Shown here: piece after piece, positions 49,101 to 64,000 of the stretch
Layout of the letters: each line of letters opens with the position of its first letter
Numbering within the stretch: position 1 is the stretch's first letter
DNA from: Syngnathus acus
Taxonomy: Eukaryota > Chordata > Actinopteri > Syngnathiformes > Syngnathidae
Assembly (NCBI RefSeq): GCF_901709675.1
Contig: NC_051089.1
Span: forward strand, 15,179,976 to 15,243,975
DNA: 64,000 bases
Direction of reading: 5' to 3'
The notes under the pieces: model-generated
Told to the model about the DNA's origin: nothing
Seen by the model: only the letters and a program-made list of their open reading frames with translations
The model's database searches: none
Program-made: the position numbers and the translations under genes

Positions 49101-51500
49101 CAGAAAGAAAGGACAAAAAAGCTCAACGCTTGATTGTAATTTAAATCGTATTTTTTACAAAATCTTAAATAGTTATCAAGGCTGGAACAGCCTCTGAGAT
49201 TCCACATCACATCAGTGGTTCTTAAATGCCCAAGTAGAGTAAGTATTATTTGGAGATGCTTTTTTTTTTTTTTTATACAAGCAAGTGATCCAAAAATGTA
49301 ACTTCTATGTTTTGTACTTTCAGTTTATGTGAAATTAAGTGTGCATTAATTTCCAAGTCAGTGTCGAAATACAACTTTGGGAGCAAACTGCAAACACAAT
49401 ACCTTTTGACTTCTAATTTATAAATGTTGTCTTCCCTTCAAAGATATGCTATTTAGCTAGCGATCAACTTTGCAAGATTTGAATCATTTTAAAGAGTTTT
49501 ACTTCAAGCCTGTGGCCAAGACCACACTTTGAACCAAAGGCACACATGCTTGCCACACTATTCAATTAGCTTATGTGAAGCAGGAGTCATTCTTTAAGAA
49601 ATACCATAAAGATGAAGGCCAAATGTACATATGACTGATTTAAAATACGCTTTCAATATGATGTGATGGATAAAACGAGGGTTAAGGAACACAAAACCCA
49701 AGTAGTGTTCCTGATGCTTTGCATTTAAGAAGCTAACAAGATGTTCTCAAAAGGATGGACCTATGAATATAAAGTACGTTGATGTCTGTGCATGATTCAC
49801 TCTGAGCAAATAAATGAAAGATAGTTTCTTCATTTTGTGTGTACTGAGTTTTAAGTCCCACCCACTTTACTTTTGACAGTTTATTTATTCAAAGGTAAAC
49901 AATCACCAGTGACAAAAATAATTTTGACATTTTGTGATGTGAAAAAAAGTCATATGAAAAAGCCACACATTCACTTCAACTAGAAACTAAACAAGAACCT
50001 AGACTGTGATGACTGGTGCATTAAAGAGGGATTCAACATTATGTGTGTGTGTGTGTGTGCCATCCTGACTATTTCACCATCTAGTGAATGCTGACTATTT
50101 GCATATACAGTATTTACATTTGTTTGTACTGTATATGAGTGTAGTTGTGTTTCTACTCGGCATGTTTTCATAAAGACACAAAAAAAGAACAGAAACTACT
50201 GAGGTAGATTACCATGATGCATTTCAAAGCGAGACCCTGTGATGCCACTGGACCAAGAACTGTGGAGAGACAAGAACTGCCGAATGATGACATCCACCTC
50301 CCCCATTTAGCTTTTTGTTAGAGGTCATTGACATCCCGCATAATTCTGTTTCTGACACCAGTATTTACACAAGACAGAAGGCCAGTAGTGATGGTTTGTG
50401 GAATAGGTTAAAGGTAGGCTAGCGTGATGAACAACTATCATGGCTCGTCAACGTCTTCATTTTCATTTGATTTTAGTAAGAAGCTTACTGAGATTGAAGA
50501 TTCAATGACACTGAATAAGTCAACATTTTGGCCAAACAATTTTTTCCCTATGTTGAGAAAGTTAGCGAATGAATCTGCCAAAACCAAAACATTAAAAACA
50601 TTTTAAAAACTCGAGGAAAGGCAATTCCTTCAGTATTCAAAAATAACAACATAAGGATTGCCTATAGGTGTGAATGTGAGTGAGAAAGACTACGATCAAC
50701 TCGCTACCGGTCCTGGATGCATGTACCCCGCCTCTCGCCCAAGGTCAGCTGGGATAAGCTCCAGCTCACCCGCGACCCTGATGAAATGGACTGGTGTAGA
50801 AAATGCATGAATCAAGGTCATGAACAGACTTTGTCTGACAACCCAATGGTTAAAAAGAACGTTATGTGTATTTAAGCATGCTAGCATGCTTCTCAGGATT
50901 TATTTGGGCAGCCAAAAGAGGTGGCACACATTTTGTTATAAGAGCAATGTAAGTCCCAGTATGTGCTGCTACACTGAACCTAATAACCTACTCTTCGTCA
51001 CAATCCAATTAATGAAGTGCCATTGTCTGTCTTATCCAATTTGCTGTAAGTAAATGATTGACCAAAATGTTGACCTATACTTGCAAAAGTGGTTAATACG
51101 TCTTGGCAGTTTAATCAGATTTGTGCTTGTTTTTAAAACTAAACAACAAAACCAAAAATTGGACTTGCACATAACATCTACATTGATACACACACAGTCA
51201 TACCATTAATTTGTGTCATTTTGCAGTTGTCCAATTGAGCATTAAATATCACATTAAGCAGTAAATTGTCTGGAAAATATTATGTCCATTGCAGCTTACG
51301 TTTAGGAGTGTTTTATTCTATCTGCTAAAGGATCTATTTCCCTCAAAATGTAAAACAAAAAACAATAGTAAAATAATCCTTCAAAATGGAACAACAGAGC
51401 TAAAATCAATAGCACATGACATCACATACATGACATATTGCATGTGGAACTGAATATGTTTGTATCCACAGACAGCAAATTCTTCAAACTGAGGAGATCA
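46158..51500. other. Intergenic DNA downstream of igdcc3
   Basis: No convincing gene. A GT microsatellite lies at about 50041-50060, and a SINE fragment at about 50720-50800 (GGTCAGCTGGGATAAGCTCC, CACCCGCGACCCTG). An open stretch around 47270-47550 is acidic and vaguely transposase-like, but no catalytic motif is visible. Confidence 0.5.
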
Positions 51501-52311
51501 GAAACAAAGATAAACTACAACAGTGACATGAACAATATGTTGAGGTAGAACATTGACTTCAACATTTGGAAGTGCTTTATGTTGGATACTCGTTTTTTAT
51601 TCTGCTTCAAGAAGCACAGGAGGAGAGAGGATTTTTGACATCTGAGGTAGAGCGGCACCTGATCTTCTAATTCTGACCCATCGGCTTCTCTGCATGTACA
51701 GTTAGCGTGAACACAGGGGAAGATAAAGTCCCTAAAGGCTTCCCACAACACATTCATTCCGGCTGAGGTAGGTTTTTGTTGAATAAAAGGTTCACGCATG
51801 CCTAGAACCTGTATGAGGGCCCAGAATTCACAACGGTGGGGAAAAAAAAGTCCTGAGACAAAACTGACTGAGTGCCTGGAAGAAGGTTTCGGTCTTCTGT
51901 GAGCAACAAGATGAAATCGTTGCTATGTTTCAGCAGGTAGCTGGCGTCTTTGATATCCACAGAAGAGTAGTCCAAGAACCACTTTGACAGAGAGATGATA
52001 AAGATACAGTACAGTATATATATATGCAAATATATTTTTTAAACTTAAAAATGATATTATCTTTGTATAACAAGGACATCTGGGGTCTCTCTTCTGTGTG
52101 CTGCCAAACACCAGAAAAAAACAAACAACCAGACAGTGAGAGTAAAGAACACTTAACTGGTAAGCCTGGCGAAAAACAAGTCCCCCAAAAATGAGTTCTA
52201 GACTCTCTAGAACATTTTAACTTACCAATAAAAATCTTTGCACAAAATGCAAACTACTTTGAAAAGAAAACCTGAGTGAGAGAGAATCTGAGTGGACACT
52301 TGGTACATTGA
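51501..52311 (-). other. Inferred igdcc3 3' UTR
   Basis: It follows the igdcc3 stop codon on the minus strand. A candidate polyadenylation signal (TTTATT on plus, AATAAA on minus) is near 51596. The 94-codon minus-strand frame at 51515-51799 lies in this segment and has no domain, so it is not called as a gene. Confidence 0.4.
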
Positions 52312-55942
<3,631 letters not shown>

Positions 55943-56578
55943 TTAATTGCATTTATCCATTACGGTCAAGTGCCATCAAAAAGGTACGTATGGTGGGAGC
56001 CGTGGATTGAATTTGAAGGTCATCAGGTGTGTGTTTAGCATAGAGTTTTTCCACTATGCGGTATATGTAATTTACCGAATTGGTACTGCCAGACTTAGAA
56101 TGTTTAACATTGCGAATGTAGTTAAAATGAAGAATGAATCTGAATGAAAAATGCACGTACAGCACAAATATTAAAGCTTATTAAATTGAGCTAGTGTAGC
56201 TAATATGGCCAGGGAGTGTTTATGCTGTTGTGTAAGCTGTTTTTTCACTTACAGCCAATGTCAAAGCAAATCCTGAATTCTCCCTTCACATATGGTATAC
56301 AAAGCAGAAAAAAATGAGCGCCACCACCCACCCCTCAAAAATAGATTCTGTGCAGTTCTTATGCAAATGGTAAAACAAATCAATATCAAATATTGCTTTC
56401 ACTGTGTACGGGCAGAGGGTTCACAGTCAAGGAAATTGTCATGCACACTGCACGCACCTCATCCAGAGCATATATTTCAACCTGGTTTGTCATCTACTGG
56501 AACTCCCTTTGGAGCATAAATCGATTTCGGAGTTTCAAAAAAAGCAATTTGCCAACATCAGTGAGCCTTTTTTTGTGT

Positions 56579-56630
56579 ACACACACACCACACACACACA
56601 CACGCACGCACACACACATGCACACGTATA
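56579..56630. repeat. (CA)n microsatellite
   Basis: Imperfect CA repeat with CG interruptions, about 50 bp. Confidence 0.9.
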
Positions 56631-56804
56631 CACAGTCGTTAACCACAAAGCTGAGACAAACACAGCTTCCCAGACAAGGTAAATCTTTTTTCCTCTCAAT
56701 GCTTTTACTTGACAATCTCGCCATTCTATCACTGCCACTGACTGTCGATCACGGCAGATTTCTCCTTCCTGGATTGTGAATTGGCTGTACATCAGACAAT
56801 ATAC

Positions 56805-56809
<5 letters not shown>

Positions 56810-56847
<38 letters not shown>
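56810..56847. repeat. (GT)n microsatellite
   Basis: About 18 uninterrupted GT units, ending in TTTG. Confidence 0.95.
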
Positions 56848-56849
<2 letters not shown>

Positions 56850-56925
56850 TTCTTGACAAGTATAGAAATGCAAAACAAACCTGAGTAATACAGCCGCAAA
56901 AATCAAATACATATATGACGCAGTT

Positions 56926-57729
56926 TACCATATTTTCCAGATTAGGAATCGCTCCAGAGTACAAGTGGCACCAGCCATAAAATGCATAATAAAGAAGAAA
57001 AAACATATAAGTCACACCGGAGTACAAGTCTCGTTTTTTGGGGGAACTTTTTTTGACAAAATCCAACACCAAGAACAGACATGAATAGGCAACAACATGT
57101 TAAACGATACGGTATGTTAACGTTGCATAAACACAAACGAGGAACTGAGAACGTGCCTGACGTAACATATTGACAGTTATTCAAATAACTATAACACAAA
57201 TAACAAGTTTATCAAACCGTCCGTGTCACTCCAAATCATTAAATCCATTGAAATCTTCGTCCTCTGCATAAACAACGCCGCTGCTGACTCCGTAAGTACA
57301 TGCAGCGCTGACGTCGGACTCTTCGTCAGTTGCGGTTCCAATTATTCCACAGGCCTCTATAACTATATATAAACTATAAATCAAATAACTATAACATGAA
57401 TAACAAGTGTATCCGTGTCACTCCAAATCATTAAATCCATCAAAATCGACGTCCTCTGTGTCACTTATAAACAACTCCGCTGACTCCGGAAGTCAGTGGA
57501 TAGTAGAAGTCAATGGATGAGACTCATCGTCAGTTGCGGTTCCAATTATTCTACAGGCCTAGAGCGCCCTCGTGCGGTTTAAAATGGACATAACATGTGA
57601 AGTGATGAGTAATGTGTTAATGATCAAGTAATAATGTGTTAATAATTTAATATAAGTCGCTCCTCATTATAAGTCGCACCCCCGGTCAAACTGAAAAAAA
57701 ATGCGACTTATGATCTGGAAAATACGGTA
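56926..57729. mobile_element. TA-flanked MITE, long copy with internal duplication
   Basis: Ends TACCATATTTTCCAGATTAG and ATCTGGAAAATACGGTA are inverted, with TA outside. The sub-terminal motif is AAGTCGCACC rather than AAGGCGCACC. Two related internal blocks start CCGTGTCACTCCAAATCATT (about 57220 and 57411) and both run to GTTGCGGTTCCAATTATTC. On the minus strand these blocks read as an acidic peptide-like stretch (DFDGFNDLE) that could be a remnant of a transposase end. Confidence 0.7.
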
Positions 57730-60700
57730 CTTCAATTGAAACAGTTCATACAAATAGTACATTATTCATTGTAATCATTTTTCTAGGAAAATGTAAATTG
57801 CAGGCTTAGAATTTTTGTAGATTTTTCGAGGTTTTTACAAAATTGCAATGCATTTCAACAGGCATCAATAATACACTGATTTTTACGATTCGCCGGCAAA
57901 GGTCCATTAAATAATTTTAAGTTGTAATATGAATCTATGTATTTAACAGTAGATGACAGACATGTCAAGTTGCATTTGCACTAGTTTTTATACCCGCCCT
58001 GTACTACAGCGTGATTAGGCTTAATATTTATTTATTTATTTATCTTTTTTGGTGTATTTGGAATGACACTCAGGATAGTACCTAAATAGTTTTAGAATTA
58101 TGAGTGAGTTGATTTTGTGAAAAATATATATATATATTTTTTCATGCACTTAATGTAGGTTTGGTGTTCTGCAGTTTTGTGCCATTCTTGAATGGTAATT
58201 AATATTCACGAGAGCGCTTGGCACTGTGGAAAGCAAAGCCACAATATGTGGTTATTGTTGATGGTTCAAACCCTTTGTCATAGAAGCCTGGATCTTTTAT
58301 AAATGGAATGTGAAAGTATTATGAAAAATGAAATATGTTATGAGCATGCATTTTGCATGTACGCGCGTATTTTGTTCACATGCAATGGCATTTTTTTTCA
58401 TACATCTAGCTGGGAAGTGTGTGGTCCTGTGAAAGCCACCCACCCCCGGTGTCAGTAAAGGAAAAATTGTGGCATCCTCTATCATTCAAATTGCCCATCC
58501 CTGACTTACTTAAATGAAAAATATGGTGCCTTGACTGATAATGCAAAAATGTGCAAAGGCATCATCTTCAGCACCATCAAGATTATGTTGGTCTTGGTCA
58601 CAATTGAATTACATGAAACGCAAATTCATTTAGCCATTTAACTTAAACAAGGGCAGCAATATCCTTAAGTGTTTGTTTTTCACATTTGCGGAATCGAGTT
58701 TCACAACAATTGTCATACCATCTTCACAACTCTGGCAGGATCATTTGAACATTGCCCAATATTATGTGTATGTATGTATATATTCCCTCAAAGCACACAA
58801 ATGGGAGCGAAAAAATGAGCTTTATTCAGAGTATATAATCCATTATTTGTGGACCTTTGTATTGGCCATATGGAAAGTGGCCTTTTAGGATAGGCATGGA
58901 TGATCCAAAAGTGCTCTTCTTAGTCACCAAGCCAAAATGAAGATGTGAATGATTCACTTTCCTTGTCAATTACATATAATTACATCATTACTGTTTCTTA
59001 TGATGGACAGGATAAACTGTGCAATGGAGGTGTAATTATACTCTTCTGTCTGCCAGGCGGGTTGAATTGGCTCAAAAAGGACTTTTGCATTAACACCCTT
59101 TCTAAGCCAATATCACCTTTGACCTCAGAGGTGGCCGCAGTCTCCAGTCTTCCAACAACTGCTCAACCATCACACCCTTTCATACCAGCAACGGATGGAG
59201 TGATTGTAGACAGGCGACGTGACCAGGCGTCAGAGATGAGAGAGGGGCCGCCAGGGAAGCTCGACCTGATGCTGTTACCAACACACCCAGAGAGTGTGGG
59301 GGGAATTCAGTGTGAATTTTTTTTCAGCAGGTACACTATTCCGAACCTAAACACAATGATACTGTGGATGTGTAGGCTTCAGAAATACCACATCTGCTGG
59401 CAAAAAGTCGGTCCAACATTCTGAAAGGAGCTTTTGGTCTTCTCCACATTTGGAGCACAAGGGAGAAATTATGTGATTGTCTTTTTGTTGCCTTGTGCAG
59501 CTATAGAGCTGTACCATAGTGAGACATAAGAGTCTGTATGGTATTTTGAAGCATTCCAGTTAATCACAGGCATATATTATATATTACCTTTGGCGATCTA
59601 TTTTCTTATGAATATGAGATATTCTGGTGACAATTTGCCAAACCTGGAAGTAAGACGTCGTTCCTGTCGAGGTGCGTTCAGTTACCGCTCACAAAGTAGG
59701 ACATCTCAAAATGACAAGAAAAACTCATTCAATGTACTCAATAGCAATTACTACTACTTGAGCACATTGCACGTGTACATGGAAATATGTTATAATTTAT
59801 TTGACATACCAAAATCAGAAGAGCCACGCGTCAACTCAAGTGGCAGAGAAAGATGCTCTGAGAACGTGGGTGTGTTTTATCTGCTAGGGTAGTACAGGGG
59901 TGGCGCCTCACTTTGTGATGTCACAAAGTGAAGCACCAGTCAATTTCTAGGATCGGGCGGGGGCTGCTACTGAAAGAGGTAGTAATGTGAGCAGGAATGT
60001 TCCAAGATGAGTGAATGAAGGACATTCCCACATTGTTTTTGGTTAGGAATTGGCATTTTGACATGGCTAAAAGGTTAAAAAGTTGATTTAACGTGATCAT
60101 ATATTTGTAGCTCACCAAATATTAACCAATCTAGATCAAGTGTCATTAATCTCAGTTAGGTCAAGTGTGATTTGTGAATTTTTTTGTTTGATGCTTAGAT
60201 TTCTTGCTAATTATTGTTTGAAGAAAATTCAAATGTTGGCATCTTGCTTGGGCTAGCTATTGTTATACTTTGTAAAGCTCAGTGGTGGCTGATGAGTGCG
60301 CTGATTATTTCCACCCAAAATGCTTCTGTTTAAAGTAAGTGTTAGTCATGCTACAGCTGTAAATGTAAGCCACATTCTTTCCTACCAGGAAAAAACTACC
60401 AGAGGGATAAATGGGATCTGACGGGCTTATGGCTAAATCCCTCTTGGGTCACAAATATCACACGAAACAGCAATTGACTTTTTAAAAAGGCGATCGTCTG
60501 GTCTTGATTATATGTTTGTCACTATAAAGTATCCCAAGTTGGTAAGAAACAGATGGAAAGAGTGAAAGACAAAGTGTTTGGGGGAATGGGGGGGTAGGGA
60601 GTTGTTTGCTTGTATTGCATGAGCTCCAAAGCCAGCCTGTCCTCTCCTGACAGGATGACACCATCATTTACCCATCAGTTCAAGGTTGTTTCACGGATTG

Positions 60701-63404
60701 ATGCATAAGGCCAGTGTGTCTGACAGTGGGGCTCTGTTGTTCCATCTCTGAGGGCGTGTTTACTTGCCATTGTCTGTGAGCAGCACCCCATCAAAAAAAA
60801 CGGCATGGCTATTCCGAATCCAGCATGAGGGAATAGGACAAAGAGAGGAACAGGAAGAAAAGGTGGGGGGAAGTGTTGGGGAGACGGTCAATGAGCCGTC
60901 TGTGGTCTGAGAGGAGGGAAGGGCCCGGTGGTATGACTGATTACAGGCAAGGTCAGAGGTCAAGGCCAATGCCCAAGCCCTATGATTCGTGTGGGCTACA
61001 AACAAGAAAGAACGTCTCTTGGTGAAAGAAAATGAGCTAAAAGAATGAAGAAGAAAAGAAAGAGCCTTTTAGAGTTTGTGGAAAAATGTGTAGTTTTCAA
61101 AGAAGCCTGTTACCTCTCATGATAGTCTTCAAAAATAAACCACTCCAACCGGTTTCCTTTCTTTCCAAGTGCTACAAAGACCAATAGAATTTTTTTTTGT
61201 AAAGATGGTCAGACAGCCATTCAGTCCAATAGTCTCAAAGTGTGTCAATATTAAACAAGTGTGTTTTAATATGTATTAGCAAGGACGCAGATGTATGTGT
61301 GAAAGTGTGTGAGTTAACATGTGTCAACACGTAGCAGTGAGAACAAACAGCTTCCCCTGAGTGGCTATGTGTCCGTTTACATAAGCAGTACGAGCTGACA
61401 CCACATTCAGCATTTGCCTCTTGTGTAAAGTGCAAAGGGCAACACATTTGTGCATTTTTATGTGAAACTAAGTGCTCACCAAATGAATAATAGCATTGCT
61501 GAGATATTAGTGTACATACATGCTTACTCGCTTTTTTATTAATCTGTGCATGCAAGAGTGTGCGTGAATAGAATCGATTCCCCTTCCTGCCCTTGTCCGA
61601 TTTCCTCTTGAAGGTCATGAGGGATGAGGGGCTGACGGGAGTAACATTGCGGTTTGCGTATTGTTGCATAAACATACACGCCCCCTTCCGACCGTACATT
61701 AATTGAAATTGGTCGTTTGCACTCACAGTATATTCCGGCTTCCCTGTCATAACACCAATATACTTTACTGTATGAGAACAGAGGCATCGTCCTGCCCAGA
61801 GCTGTTGAATACAATTTACATATGATTACTTTTGTTTTGGCTTGGCTCAGGAGGTAAAATGCCTGGCGCCATGATTTCCCATCTACTCTGCCTCTCTGCA
61901 ACACAGCAATAAAAGCAATCTACATTACAGAGGCTGTTTGAGCTTGAGGTAAAACTCATCTTCCTGTCCATGGCCCTTACCAGAAAAAAATGGACTGTTG
62001 TAACCTGAAATCAGTTGCCGTGCAAAATGAATATACAAACAAATAATACACAATATTATTGTCAGATACGTACTGTAGATTATATATTCGAAAATAGTAA
62101 TGGTTGATTACGCCAAAATCAGGATCGATATTTTTGTTCCAAAGACATGACATTTTTATTATCTGGCTTACATTAGTACGTTGCTTTGTGACTTACTAAA
62201 TTATTTGCAAATAACATATTTGAGCCACAACGAACTACTGGATGAAGCAACTCAGAAAATGTAAAATAACTTAAATAAAGGTTATACTGAATCTATAATT
62301 GTTTGAATGATTTGAATCGAGCAGAGGACACAATATACTAAGTCATTCGTCGACCTCCACAAAGGCCGACCAATTCTAAACATTGTCTGATATGTTGTGT
62401 TCATAATATATTGAGCGATACCATTTCACTCCATATCTGCTGCTGGCGGTAATGGACATTATCAATTGGGTAATGCCAAGCACAGAACTTTTTTTTTTTT
62501 ACTGCAGTACCATCTTTTGGATCTGTCGGAGGCTGGAGCACCAACCCAGTTCATCTCAATTCAAGCAGAATGTAAATAACTTGAGAATCAAAATTTCTTT
62601 GGACATTCTCACCAGTGACACCTAAGAACATCACATTTCCTGGATTGGAAAACGCTTTACTATTACTTGGACATGTTTTTATTGCCCAAGATACAAAGTC
62701 TATTTGTATCGCGACACAAGGGAAATTTATAAGGTAGAAATATAATTCTAAATGACAGAAAGCCTTTCACGGTCAACTAGCAGTTTATGAGCTGATTAAC
62801 TAATAGTAGATTACAAAATGAATCTTGATTCCCATAGCAATCAAAGAATAGTTTGTGAAGCATGACATCCACATTATAGCAGGTTCATAGATTCATAGTG
62901 GCGAGTAGAAACCCACTTCATCTTCTCATTTGCTCGTTGTACCCACTTATCATTTTGCTTTTCCCTGACAACAAAACATGGTCCTGGTCATTTGTTTTCT
63001 TCCACTCTTCTTTTCTTCTCCTTGACTAATAAAGTGTAGGCTGGAGAAGGGGCGTGGGAGTGGATGAGTACATGTGAGTGATGGTGATGTCTGCTCAATG
63101 TACTTGCTGCACTACACTGCAGCTATTGATCTTTTTTATGCATATGCAGTACACTTTCTACGTTTGCCTTATGCATAATAAAGCAATGAATAGTGGTTGG
63201 TTTCTCGCATGGCCCAAACAGAAAAAGTGAACCCTGCATGGAGTCATGTGTTACAGAATGTACGAAAAAGTATATGTGCTGGGGCTATGAAACACTGCGC
63301 GATATTTACAATAGTATGTTTTAAAAAATATTGGTCACCTTTGTTTTATTTCTTCTGAATGCACCAGTTCCACTTGGAATGAAGGCAATATTATTACAGC
63401 TCAT

Positions 63405-63570
63405 GCATTCATTCATTTTGTACCGCTTGTCCTGTTTATGATCGCAGGCAAACTGGAGTCTATCCTAGCTGACTTTGAACGAGAGGGAGATTACAGGTCA
63501 CACATAGCGACAAACAACCAGTCACACTCAAAATTCACGCCTATGGGCAATTTAAAGTCTCCAGATAACC
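63405..63570 (-). mobile_element. Degraded SINE fragment
   Basis: It starts with CATTCATTCATTTTGTACCG and contains ACAAACAACCAGTCACACTC and ATGGGCAATTTAAAGTCTCC. These match the 3' half of the SINE family in inverted orientation, as also seen near 24.3 kb. The tRNA-like head is not recognisable. Confidence 0.6.
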
Positions 63571-64000
63571 TCTAGAGGTGTGGGCGGAAGCATTACATCT
63601 CGCAACACAGAGAAGCACATGACAAATTACACAAGCAGAGCAAGGAACCAGAGAATCTCGGCCGCCAACTGCTAACATCTCCCGTGCTGCCACAGCTCAT
63701 GCAAATACATGGCAATAAAGGAAGGTGGGTACAAGCTGGTACAATGTAAATTAATCATTTAAATTATCTTTGAGATGCATTTGCAATGCCACGTTCCGTA
63801 AGACAATAAAGCAGTCGCTGCAGCATGTGGACTTTATCGTGTGAAAACATGCTCCTACAAAACTCATTGCACTCAAGGGGACCACCACGGAAAAGCATCC
63901 AATAAGGTGTACGCACATAAAGACATGCATTAAATTAGCCAGGGTAAAATGGCCAAGTTGATGGAGAAATCCCACCCAAAGGAATTTATCACAACCAGGC

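Noticed and set aside
51515-51799. 94-codon minus-strand open frame downstream of igdcc3
   Set aside because: It lies after the in-frame stop of igdcc3 and has no domain. It is most simply 3' UTR.
56393-56912. Open frames of 92-128 codons around the CA/GT repeats
   Set aside because: They arise from dinucleotide repeats that lack stop codons.
58945-59424. 159-codon plus-strand open frame
   Set aside because: It lies in the igdcc3 intron on the opposite strand. The composition is not domain-like and no splice or promoter context supports it.
61235-61904. 171- and 121-codon minus-strand open frames, examined as possible igdcc3 exons
   Set aside because: No Ig-type Cys/Trp pattern or signal peptide, and no matching splice phase to the exon at 55691.

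Overview
This window is nuclear DNA from a bony fish, most likely a percomorph teleost. It carries spliced genes with GT-AG introns, AT-rich intergenic DNA, and repeat families typical of teleosts: tRNA-derived SINEs with GGAT tails, hAT MITEs with 8-bp target duplications, TA-flanked MITEs, Tc1-like remnants and non-LTR LINE fragments. There are no bacterial features. The exact species cannot be read from the sequence.

Four genes are supported by exon-by-exon translation with consistent splice phases. (1) About 106-5150, plus: the last 13 exons of a stereocilin/otoancorin-family gene, probably strc, ending in a hydrophobic GPI-type tail. (2) 7799-10859, plus: a complete eif3j of 8 exons and 236 aa. 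(3) 17179-12168, minus: a complete cilp of 8 exons and 1160 aa, tail-to-tail with eif3j. (4) 55691-52312, minus: the last 7 coding exons of igdcc3, covering half an Ig domain, two FN3 domains, a TM helix and a short tail. Its 5' exons lie beyond the right edge. These genes do not form a pathway: they concern the inner-ear hair bundle, translation initiation, cartilage matrix and a neural/mesodermal adhesion receptor. Their order matches pieces of human 15q (STRC, EIF3J; CILP, IGDCC3), which supports orthology. PARP16, which lies between CILP and IGDCC3 in human, was not seen here.

The roughly 35 kb between cilp and igdcc3 has no convincing gene and is filled with repeats. Its most striking structure is a giant nested palindrome at 37.13-40.43 kb. 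Two near-identical inverted arms of about 1.55 kb flank a 184-bp spacer. Inside the arms are (a) mirrored sub-elements of about 390 bp with their own roughly 45-bp inverted ends, each holding a tRNA-like module with A and B boxes, and (b) a central head-to-head array of 236-bp units, each with a 91-bp hairpin. It looks like a composite foldback-type mobile element. It is the best candidate here for something not previously described.
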